Shown: one piece after another, positions 57,325-64,000 of the stretch | How the letters are laid out: each line of letters begins with the position of its first letter | Numbering within the stretch: the first letter of the stretch is position 1 | Assembly: GCF_002944315.1 (NCBI RefSeq) | Contig: NZ_CP024313.1 | Span: 310,001-374,000 of the forward strand | Source: Rhizobium sp. NXC24 | GTDB taxonomy: Bacteria; Pseudomonadota; Alphaproteobacteria; Rhizobiales; Rhizobiaceae | Reading direction: 5' to 3' | DNA length: 64,000 nt | Program-made: the position numbers and the translations under genes | The notes under the pieces: model-generated | Seen by the model: the letters and a program-made list of their open reading frames with translations, nothing else | The model's database searches: none | What the model was told of the DNA's origin: nothing

Positions 57325-58053
57325 GTGTGCAATCTGTACAATGTCACGACTAGTCAGGAAGCGATCCGACAATTCACCAGGGCGATGATCGACAGCATCG
57401 GCAACATGGAGCCGTCGCTCGACGTCTATCCAGATCGCATGGGGCCAGTCGTTCGAAACACTCCGGCCGGTCGCGAAATGGCGATGGTGAGATGGGGATT
57501 GCCCAGCTCGCAACAGGCGCTCATGCAGGCTGCCAAAAAACGCGCCGACAAGCTGCAGGCAAAAGGTTCGCCGTTTGACTTCGCGCAGCTCCTGAAGATG
57601 GAACCGGATGGCGGCACCACCAACGTGCGGAATACCAACAGCAAGCATTGGACACGCTGGCTCGGTGTAGAAAACCGGTGCGTCGTGCCTTTCACCCGTT
57701 TTGCCGAGCCGGATTACGGAAGTCGCGGAGAAGGTGGCCGTGTGCCGAACGCCTGGTTTGCAGCCAATGAAGAACAACCACTCATGTTTTTCGCCGGCAT
57801 ATGGGTGTCGCAATGGCGATCGGTGCGGAAGATCAAGGAGGGAGAAATCACCGCCGACCTCTATGGCTTCCTGACGACAGAAGCCAACAGGGTCGTTGGT
57901 GAAATCCACGAAAAGGCGATGCCGGTCATCTTACGGAATGTGGAAGAGATCGAACTGTGGCTGACTGCCTCATGGGAGGAAGCAAAACGGCTGCAGCGTC
58001 CGATGCCGGATGATGAGCTGCTGTTGCTTTCGCCAGAGAGCGTGCCCGCATGA
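57325..58053 (+). CDS. SRAP/HMCES-family DNA abasic-site protein (YedK-like)
   Basis: 242 residues from a GTG, so that the protein begins MCNLYNVT with the obligatory catalytic Cys2. Other family positions: VRNTPAGREMAMVRWGLP, VRNTNSKHW, RCVVPFTRFAEP, FFAGIWVSQW and EKAMPVIL with its following region. SRAP proteins form a covalent link to abasic sites in single-stranded DNA and are associated with SOS response genes. Removal of Met1 must expose Cys2. It overlaps the next gene by four bases. Confidence 0.9.
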   Translation: MCNLYNVTTSQEAIRQFTRAMIDSIGNMEPSLDVYPDRMGPVVRNTPAGREMAMVRWGLPSSQQALMQAAKKRADKLQAKGSPFDFAQLLKMEPDGGTTNVRNTNSKHWTRWLGVENRCVVPFTRFAEPDYGSRGEGGRVPNAWFAANEEQPLMFFAGIWVSQWRSVRKIKEGEITADLYGFLTTEANRVVGEIHEKAMPVILRNVEEIELWLTASWEEAKRLQRPMPDDELLLLSPESVPA

Positions 58054-58373
58054 GCGACTGGAAACGGAAAGAAGAACGCGTGCCAAGTGATGTTGCGGGT
58101 CAGCTTGAGTATGCAGCCGATCGCATTGGAGAGGCGTCTCGTGCCGACCTACAGATTATGTTGCGACGTGCGGCACTTTTGATCCGGAACGCAACACCGA
58201 TCGGACTCGATGCCGAAACGGAAGATGCATTGCTGTCGATCGCCGGCGAGCTCGGCGTAACGCGAAACGACATTGTCCGCCACATCATCAAGGAATGGCT
58301 AGAGACGAACGCTTATCTGCCGGTTCGGGTACTGGATGAGGATGAGGATGGCGATGTGGATGGCACGGCATGA
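58050..58373 (+). CDS. Hypothetical protein with ribbon-helix-helix-like segment
   Basis: 107 residues. The part ALLSIAGELGVTRNDIVRHIIKEWLE looks like the helices of a ribbon-helix-helix DNA-binding protein, though the preceding strand is not obvious. The C-terminus is very acidic (VLDEDEDGDVDGTA). Coupled by ATGA overlaps to the SRAP gene before and the secreted-protein gene after. Confidence 0.55.
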   Translation: MSDWKRKEERVPSDVAGQLEYAADRIGEASRADLQIMLRRAALLIRNATPIGLDAETEDALLSIAGELGVTRNDIVRHIIKEWLETNAYLPVRVLDEDEDGDVDGTA

Positions 58374-58819
58374 AGACGTGGGTTATTTCACGCTGCCTGC
58401 CCCTCCTCCTAACATACCTCGCCTTCTGGAACGTTGCACTGGGCGGATCTATCCGGAACGATGGGTATCCCCCATTGCCGCTCGCCACGAATGACTTCGA
58501 CGCATTCGTGCAGAAACTGGCCGCTGAAGCGAACGGAAGCAAAGCTGTAATGGCCGAGAGGCTCCGTGGGCTGGGCTTTACCTGTACTCCAGTTTCTAAA
58601 TCGACGCAGTTTGAATGTGTGAGATTTGGCTGCCGAACAGGCTTTTGGGGTCGTGGCTCGCTCATCCAGTGGTCAGTGAGCGAAGACCCTTTCAAACCAA
58701 CGAAGGATGCTGTCGCTGGTACCGCCGTGAACTATGCATGGGTCGCTCGTTGCCTCCCGATTGAGGAGACCGAGGAAGCTCAGAAGAGGTTCCTTTCTCG
58801 GAACTTTCCGGGCCAGTGA
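58370..58819 (+). CDS. Hypothetical exported protein
   Basis: 149 residues with a hydrophobic N-terminus (ISRCLPLLLTYLAFWNVALGG) that may be a signal peptide or anchor. The body has cysteines in FTCTP, FECVRFGCRTGF and ARCLP that could pair in the periplasm. No domain is recognised. It is the last gene of the SRAP operon. Confidence 0.55.
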   Translation: MKTWVISRCLPLLLTYLAFWNVALGGSIRNDGYPPLPLATNDFDAFVQKLAAEANGSKAVMAERLRGLGFTCTPVSKSTQFECVRFGCRTGFWGRGSLIQWSVSEDPFKPTKDAVAGTAVNYAWVARCLPIEETEEAQKRFLSRNFPGQ

Positions 58820-58878
58820 CCCTACCCTTCCAACTTTGTTGGCAGCTTAGAGTCAGTCAGGCGAGAAGTCGATTGTCA

Positions 58879-59070
58879 TTATAGCCCTTCTTGCATCCGC
58901 CGGTCCGGTCGGAAACCCAGCAGGAAATCGATCACCTTGGACGACGACATCTCGCACGGCTTCAGCGTCAGGTGTCCCGACAGACGATAGATGTTGAAGC
59001 TGACGATGTCTCTCCCGCCAAGCTCTTCGGCAAATAAGCATGTTCGACGCCCGTCAAGCGACCTTGTCAT
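58879..59070 (-). CDS. Small hypothetical protein
   Basis: 63 residues: RTCLFAEELGGRDIVSFNIYR, then GHLTLKPCEMSSSKVIDFLLGFRPD. The sequence looks evolutionarily ordered (alternating strand, conserved-looking KPCEM). An overlapping frame at 58853-59041 is rejected in favour of this one. Function unknown. Confidence 0.5.
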   Translation of the reverse strand: MTRSLDGRRTCLFAEELGGRDIVSFNIYRLSGHLTLKPCEMSSSKVIDFLLGFRPDRRMQEGL

Positions 59071-59110
59071 GCTCGAGCCCCGTCTTCGTCCTCAGAAGTT
59101 GCCTTCGAAG

Positions 59111-59293
59111 TCAGAGGGCCACGCCAGTTATTGGATTGACGATTGGTCGCTCACTCTCGTCCTTACTGCCGGCAGGCTGGACTGTGGGCGGTGCAAGGGA
59201 TTCTTTGTCCGCCTTTTCAGGTTTTTCCGGTACAGGACTCACGTCCTTGGGGCGTCGCTGCTCGCGCGTTGCATTCGTGTCGTTGGTGCTCAT
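59111..59293 (-). CDS. Small Pro/Glu-rich hypothetical protein
   Basis: 60 residues from the ATG at 59293 with GGAGAAG upstream; longer upstream starts are unlikely. The sequence MSTNDTNATREQRRPKDVSP...ERPIVNPITGVAL is hydrophilic and probably disordered. Similar tiny proteins are common near rhizobial stress genes; no function is known. Confidence 0.5.
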   Translation of the reverse strand: MSTNDTNATREQRRPKDVSPVPEKPEKADKESLAPPTVQPAGSKDESERPIVNPITGVAL

Positions 59294-59348
59294 CGTCTTC
59301 TCCATAAGACTTGGCGTCTGCCTAAAAGAACAAGGGTGTCGGCGCCCC

Positions 59349-59606
59349 TCAATCGAATTGTTCACCGTGGCCGATCTGTTCGCGAACCGCATCGCCAACT
59401 GGCGGATCATCAGCAGGATCCGGGTCCGCACTGTTGGCGTCCTCGAGAGAGTGGGCCGCCTCGACAAGGGCGCCGAGTACCTCTCGAGTGCCCCACCCCG
59501 CTTCGTTCGCGGAGGCAATAGCTTCTTCCAGGGTTTCTCTGGCCGCCGCCTTCAATTCCTCGAAGCGCTGCTGCAAATCCTGGGATCGTGGTGATGGAAA
59601 CGGCAT
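59349..59606 (-). CDS. Small helical hypothetical protein
   Basis: 85 residues from the ATG at 59606, preceded by AAAGGAG. A helical N-terminal half (DLQQRFEELKAAARETLEEAIASANEAGWGTREVLGALVEAA) is followed by an acidic tail. No family recognised. It is first in a row of three small minus-strand genes. Confidence 0.55.
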   Translation of the reverse strand: MPFPSPRSQDLQQRFEELKAAARETLEEAIASANEAGWGTREVLGALVEAAHSLEDANSADPDPADDPPVGDAVREQIGHGEQFD

Positions 59607-59851
59607 GGTCGGCTCCTTTCGCTGACGATGTAACCCGCAAGCCATCGGTCGGTTCCCGCTGACGCCTTGACGCATCCCAGCGGAACAACATTAATCATCA
59701 CGGTGCATAGCTCGCCGCAACAGTTCCCCTGGCAATATCTGTCTTCAGCTCTCAATGAGAGATTGCCAAATATTCCGACAACGCCTATCCATCCGGATAC
59801 TTTCTATATTCCCGATGCTCCTCGCATTTTTATTTTTTCGCGCCCACTAAA

Positions 59852-60736
59852 ATGTCAATGCATGCAGATTCAGCCGAATTGCGAGACAGGCGCCGCGCTT
59901 TCAGTGTCGACGAGCTGCTGGCGGATGCCTCCTTTGCAGCTGCTCTCCGTGATGCCGCATTGGAGTTGCTGGCGATCCATCGAACGGCACCGAGAGTGGT
60001 ACGTTATGTCGCCGACCTGCAGAAGTGGCTGCTCAGCCAGGCGACATTGGCAATGCATTTTGAGCACAAGCTTAATCCGAGCTGCCCGCCAGTCACGGTT
60101 TCCAATCTGAGAAAATTCTTGGTCGAGAACCATGTTGCCAGCCACAACACAGCGATCTCGCATCTGAAGGAGATGGCGCATTATAAATTATTCGAGCCGG
60201 TAGAAAATGCGGACCGGCGCACCAACGCCATGCAGGCTACCGCCCATACGGAACAGCTAATCCGGCAATGGCTCGACGGACACCTGCGCTCGCTTGACAG
60301 CATAGATGCAGGTGATCGATATCAACGGTCCCAAGCCGATCCAACGATATTGTTTCGCGCCCAGCCACAAATCGCGCGTCGGCTCTTCCATCACCCAGAC
60401 TGGTATAGCCCTCCCGAACGCATCACGCTCTTCGTCAAGTCGGAATCCGGCAGCAACATATTGCACGACCTTATGTCGCGTGTGCCAGCAACCGCAGAGG
60501 TGGCTGAGCGCTCGTGGATAGGTGCCGTTTCGGCACGGCTTGCCGCCGCCGACTATCTCATTTCCCGCACTCATACCGGCAGGATACTCGCGACCGCGCA
60601 GTCCAAGGGGCTATTAGGATGGCAGACGGTCAAGAAGAGCGGCGACTGCTGGGTTTCGAGGAATCTAGTGCTCGACTATAGACGGTGGCAGGCGGTGAAA
60701 TTTTCCGTCATCTCGGACGTCTTTGCGGACATCTAG
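59852..60736 (+). CDS. Putative winged-helix transcriptional regulator
   Basis: 294 residues, soluble. The segment around residues 70-120 (VTVSNLRKFLVENHVASHNTAISHLKEM, then YKLFEP) looks like a MarR-type winged helix, and the C-terminal part contains another possible recognition region (ARLAAADYLISRTHTGRILATAQSKGLL). It stands alone upstream of a gap. Rhizobial genomes carry many such uncharacterised proteins; its target is unknown. Confidence 0.5.
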   Translation: MSMHADSAELRDRRRAFSVDELLADASFAAALRDAALELLAIHRTAPRVVRYVADLQKWLLSQATLAMHFEHKLNPSCPPVTVSNLRKFLVENHVASHNTAISHLKEMAHYKLFEPVENADRRTNAMQATAHTEQLIRQWLDGHLRSLDSIDAGDRYQRSQADPTILFRAQPQIARRLFHHPDWYSPPERITLFVKSESGSNILHDLMSRVPATAEVAERSWIGAVSARLAAADYLISRTHTGRILATAQSKGLLGWQTVKKSGDCWVSRNLVLDYRRWQAVKFSVISDVFADI

Positions 60737-60958
60737 GGTTTTTGGGTCCCTGTAGCTGTTGCGCAGCACTGCTGTGTAGCCCACGCCCGCAATATCCCCG
60801 CTTGTCACTTCCGGTGTCCGGGTTCGGGGCCATGCATTCCCATTTTTCCTCAATGGGTCGCCACACGAGAAGGCCCAGTGAAGTGCAAGCGGTGTTCGAA
60901 TGCACCGGCGATTGTCGATGCGTGTTGGCGTCATCCCTTCAATCAACGCAATTCGCCA

Positions 60959-61363
60959 TCATTCAGTTGGGCGGCCTGGCAAATCGCCGATCGTTTCCAC
61001 CCAGGGCAGCCGCGACGCTAGCCAGATTTGAAAACGGGGAGAAAGCTCATGACGTTGGTCGATGGTTCCGGCGCGTATACCGACATGCTCGGCGGCATCA
61101 GCCTCGCCCGTCGTGTAGATCGGCGACCCACAGTCCCCGCAGAAAAATTGCAGGCGCTTCTGACCGTTGTCCGCAGTCTTCACGTAGCATCGCGGTTCAC
61201 CGGCTGTGATGCGAAAATGCGCGCGTGGTGTACTGGCGGTCACGCGATATGCCGAACCGGTGAGTTGCTGACAATCGTTGCAGTGGCAGATGCCGACGTC
61301 ATCGGGATCGATTTCTGCCTCGTAAGTCACACTTCCACAATGGCACCGTCCTTGTATTTCCAT
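60959..61363 (-). CDS. GFA/CENP-V-family zinc protein
   Basis: 134 residues from the ATG at 61363 (MEIQGRCHCGS); an upstream start would add ten residues. Zinc ligands are CHCGSV, CHCNDCQQLTG and FFCGDCGSPIY, the full set for the glutathione-dependent formaldehyde-activating (GFA) fold. GFA of Paracoccus was proposed to join formaldehyde to glutathione; most relatives, including this one, have no proven activity. It is a single-gene unit. Confidence 0.88.
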   Translation of the reverse strand: MEIQGRCHCGSVTYEAEIDPDDVGICHCNDCQQLTGSAYRVTASTPRAHFRITAGEPRCYVKTADNGQKRLQFFCGDCGSPIYTTGEADAAEHVGIRAGTIDQRHELSPRFQIWLASRLPWVETIGDLPGRPTE

Positions 61364-61752
61364 GCGTTCAACTCCTATTCGCGAGGCTGACATCGTGCAT
61401 CGATTGTCGATCTCATTGCACGCATTGATGAACTAGAGCTCTTCCTCATGCCAAAAGGAGCCAAGCGGCGCGCACTCCCCGTTGATGGCGATCGGGCACC
61501 ATCCGACGGAGCGATTTAAAAGCGCCAGTTCTACCTTCTCGGATTCCAGTTGCTGACTTTTCGATCCGATGTCGGCAGGGGCAGACAAAGCTGAGTTCGA
61601 AATCGATGCCGCTAATCCGGCGTATGCACGGCATCTCACTCTGCTGTAGCAATTGCTCAGTTAGCAAGTTCTTTGCGGTGGTGAGTTTTACATCCATTAA
61701 GGATTCCGGTTGTTGTCGACGTTCTCGTTGGCAGCGAGGCCCCGATGAATTG

Positions 61753-61784
61753 CCCTGTCGTTACCCTGGCAGGTAACGACAGGG
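61753..61784. repeat. Perfect 13-base inverted repeat
   Basis: CCCTGTCGTTACC (61753-61765) and GGTAACGACAGGG (61772-61784) flank a six-base loop, and one further G-C pair extends the stem. No T run follows on either strand, so it is a poor terminator. It may be an operator or an RNA hairpin in the gap downstream of the pyruvyl transferase gene. Confidence 0.7.
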
Positions 61785-61978
61785 CGCGGTCACCGGCGCG
61801 GGTGGCATGGATACGTCGGGGACAAGGCGATTGCTCTATACCAGACGATCTCCCAATAGGAATTTCATGGCCAATTCACTCAGCGACAGGTGGATTGGGA
61901 TTCGCAGAATTCGCATCTGCTGCCCCGACGTGGCATCCGGTCCGGGCGGGCTGGCGTTATCACCCCGAAGTGCGGCCG

Positions 61979-62989
61979 TTAAGCGGCAGGCAGGAATGAT
62001 TGATCAGCTTTACAGCGTGCCCACGCGATCCCATCGTCAAGTGATGTCGCCCTGTAAGCTAGATCTGTGCCACCCGAAAATGCGTCCATGAACCGGCGTA
62101 TTTTGCCGTAGCTATTGTCTAGCACCGCATGGGGTCGCCCGAGCAGGATCGAGCAGATATGGACGTGAAGCCCGTCGGTTACGAGCGCACGACCGCGGGA
62201 TATCTGGCGGATGCGGCGACCTAATCTGTTGTGTGCTGCTGCATCAAGCTTGCGCAGCCGCATTTCCGTGGGTTTGAGATCCAGCAAGGCCGTCGCTGCG
62301 CCAAGCGCTTTTGCGATGCGCACGCGCCTTGCAGATTCGGTGATCCAGTCCTCTTTTGGGATATCGGGGTAGGCGGAGAGGTCGGCATCTCCCACCTTCT
62401 CAAGATCGGATCTGAGCATGGCAAGGACGGGAAATTCCGGTTCTTTCGGCTGAATTGCTCCGATTGAAAAGGCCATGTCCGGGCAAAGGCGCACCTCGCA
62501 GTCAAAGTGCTTAAGGGCAAATTCCTTCGACTGCTCGTCGCGCACCAGCAGTACGAAGCGCTTGTGGCGTCCGATGACGCGCGCACTTTGGGTGAGGCGA
62601 GCCTGGGAGTTGTAATGGATGGACTGGGGGAACTGAATCACCAGACGATGGGGAAACTGCTCCAGGACCTTCTCGCGAAAGTCCTGATGCGCACCCCAGA
62701 TGTCACCGAAATTGCCGCCGCCATGAATGAAGATCGGACCGGTTGGCATAGTGCGCTCGAGTTGCTCGGGCGAGAAATCATCAATCCGGGATACATAAGT
62801 CGGCCGCTTACCGTATCGCCTTTTGAGATAGGCCATTTCGCCCAACCAGATGGCCGAGTCACCGCAATTGCGGATATCCGGAAAGTCGAGGATCGCCAAA
62901 GGTTCATCACGGCAGATGTAGTCTTTCAGGCAATCGTGGATCATGTCGTCCAGCTTCGCGATCAAGACTCGATTTGATTGCAATGTCAT
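61979..62989 (-). CDS. Polysaccharide pyruvyl transferase
   Basis: 336 residues from the ATG at 62989, which follows GGGGGA; an upstream in-frame start would add 48 unlikely residues. Features of the family: FPDIRNCGDSAIWLGE near the N-terminus, FIHGGGNFGDIWG near residue 110, VIQFPQSIHY near 140, and a C-terminal TDGLHVHICSILLGRPH. It adds pyruvate ketals from phosphoenolpyruvate to exopolysaccharide sugars. The adjacent flippase gene supports an exopolysaccharide cluster continuing past the right edge. Confidence 0.85.
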   Translation of the reverse strand: MTLQSNRVLIAKLDDMIHDCLKDYICRDEPLAILDFPDIRNCGDSAIWLGEMAYLKRRYGKRPTYVSRIDDFSPEQLERTMPTGPIFIHGGGNFGDIWGAHQDFREKVLEQFPHRLVIQFPQSIHYNSQARLTQSARVIGRHKRFVLLVRDEQSKEFALKHFDCEVRLCPDMAFSIGAIQPKEPEFPVLAMLRSDLEKVGDADLSAYPDIPKEDWITESARRVRIAKALGAATALLDLKPTEMRLRKLDAAAHNRLGRRIRQISRGRALVTDGLHVHICSILLGRPHAVLDNSYGKIRRFMDAFSGGTDLAYRATSLDDGIAWARCKADQSFLPAA

Positions 62990-63045
62990 TCCCCCATTTC
63001 CCCTTTGATGACAAGGCACTCCAGCCGACGTCGGCCGCACCTTCT

Positions 63046-64000
63046 TCAGACAAGACGTAGTCTCGGCAGCACTTTGCCGAGTATGATTCGAACCTCCGTT
63101 TCGGGGCCGGCCGGCCGTTTCATCAACATCCACAGCAGCAAGGTCGAGCCGCAGTAGAGCAGGCCTCCAAAAAGGATCAGCAACGACAGGTGCGTGACGA
63201 GCACGAGCTTGTCGTCGCTCGCCGCCAGCTGGCTTGAAGCGAGTGAGACGCCCGCCGCCATCACCGCGACGCTTGCGAGCGCCCGAAGGTTCACCGACAA
63301 TTGTTTCAATACGGAAATGCCGGTGAAGCGCCGTACGAGCATCATGTTGACAAGAGTGCTGAAGAGGCCGGTAAAGACGCGACCGAGGATGACGCCGGGA
63401 AGGCCATACAGCATCAGACCGGCAACCATGATCGGTACCCGCAGGCAGAACATCTGGGTATCGCGCACGAACAACACCCGCGTCTCACCCTTTGCCATTC
63501 CGAGCGGCTGAACCAGGGAGCCCAGTGTCTGCAGCGCGAAAACCGAGGCAAGCGACTGGATGATGAAAATGACCGGCGCCCACTTGTCACCCAATGCGAG
63601 TCGGACCAGCGGATCGGCGGTCACCGCGACGCCAATGCCGGCGGGAAGCGCAACGGCGGCAACGAGCGCCTGCACGCGCTGATAAGCGGCAGCGAGCCTC
63701 ACGGCGTCGTTGCGAATGCCTGCGAACGCAGGATAGATCGTCTGCGTGAGCGGCGCAGTCGCTTCCCGCGTCGGCATCATGGCGAGATTGCTGCCCACGG
63801 AATAATAGCCGAGCTGAACCCCGCCGAGCATCTTGCCGACCAGCAAGTAATCGAAACGCCAGTTGAGCGTGCTGACGATTTGGCCTGCGGTCAGCCAGGC
63901 GGAGAAGGAGAAGAACTCCCGCATATGCTGAAAGGTGATCCTCGGCCGGAAGGGCAATACGAGATAGGAGACAATGACGTTCGTCGCCTGGCTTATGAGC
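63046..64000 (-). CDS. Polysaccharide/lipopolysaccharide flippase (Wzx/ExoT-like), 5' end outside window
   Basis: The frame runs open to the right edge, so the N-terminus is missing; about 317 residues are visible. Many hydrophobic segments, the pair LNWRFDYLLVGKMLGGVQLGYYSVG, and the internal PLTQTIYPAFAGIRND are typical of the polysaccharide transport (PST/MATE-like) flippases that move lipid-linked repeats across the inner membrane. It ends about 56 bases before the pyruvyl transferase start on the same strand, so the two are probably co-transcribed. Confidence 0.88.
   Translation of the reverse strand, partial: LISQATNVIVSYLVLPFRPRITFQHMREFFSFSAWLTAGQIVSTLNWRFDYLLVGKMLGGVQLGYYSVGSNLAMMPTREATAPLTQTIYPAFAGIRNDAVRLAAAYQRVQALVAAVALPAGIGVAVTADPLVRLALGDKWAPVIFIIQSLASVFALQTLGSLVQPLGMAKGETRVLFVRDTQMFCLRVPIMVAGLMLYGLPGVILGRVFTGLFSTLVNMMLVRRFTGISVLKQLSVNLRALASVAVMAAGVSLASSQLAASDDKLVLVTHLSLLILFGGLLYCGSTLLLWMLMKRPAGPETEVRIILGKVLPRLRLV

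Noticed and set aside
61433..61697. Two overlapping minus-strand frames of 83 and 68 residues
   Set aside because: The stretch ESEKVELALLNRSVGWCPIAIN looks ordered, but neither frame has a ribosome-binding site and a frameshift would be needed to combine them; not strong enough to call.

Overview
The window looks like an accessory, plasmid- or island-like segment of an alphaproteobacterium of the Rhizobiaceae (Rhizobium/Sinorhizobium/Agrobacterium type). This is inferred from high-GC coding style, a 429-residue citrate synthase and polysaccharide genes of rhizobial flavour, IS66 and IS6 family elements, a hipBA pair and many small hypothetical genes. No rRNA, tRNA or CRISPR array was recognised.

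Bases 1-9.4 kb are metabolic: the end of an aldehyde dehydrogenase gene, glutamate dehydrogenase, succinate-semialdehyde dehydrogenase, citrate synthase and a long-form isocitrate lyase. A divergent XRE/ScfR-type regulator carries a TTACAA-N7-TTGTAA palindrome just before its start codon. Together they suggest glutamate/GABA/acetate use feeding the TCA cycle and glyoxylate shunt.

Bases 9.7-18.3 kb hold an MFS exporter, a 1272-residue zinc-hook (Rad50/SMC-like) ATPase with a C-terminal domain resembling a catalytically degenerate S24/LexA fold, and a complete IS66 element with a perfect 8-bp target duplication. The IS66 element cuts an entericidin-like lipoprotein gene in two.

Bases 19-29 kb are the most unusual part. 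A complete His-Xaa-Ser cassette (hxsD-hxsB-hxsC-hxsA: two radical SAM proteins and a secreted substrate with six H-x-S repeats and a peptidoglycan-binding domain) is followed in the same operon by a periplasmic ClpP/COG3904-like protein that lacks the expected serine. Converging on it is a translationally coupled operon of a vWA protein, a PP2C phosphatase, a membrane-anchored Ser/Thr kinase-like protein with a helix-hairpin-helix, and a membrane SH3 protein. Upstream of that lies a decayed AAA+ ATPase gene.

Bases 29.3-34 kb contain a DDE insertion element with a passenger gene, and a hipBA toxin-antitoxin operon preceded by four evenly spaced operator-like boxes. Bases 34.2-53.5 kb are a nonribosomal peptide cluster: P5C-reductase-like protein, NRPS A-T-C-A-T-E, MATE exporter, phosphopantetheinyl transferase, an IstB/IS6 scar, NRPS C-A-T-C-A-T-TE, and MbtH. 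A four-module assembly line, so a tetrapeptide, is inferred. The second NRPS shows an adenylation subdomain swap: its two A domains are virtually identical in DNA except for the specificity core.

Bases 54-64 kb carry small conserved rhizobial-type genes, a polysaccharide deacetylase gene with one in-frame stop, an SRAP/HMCES protein, a GFA-family protein, and at the edge polysaccharide pyruvyl transferase and flippase genes.
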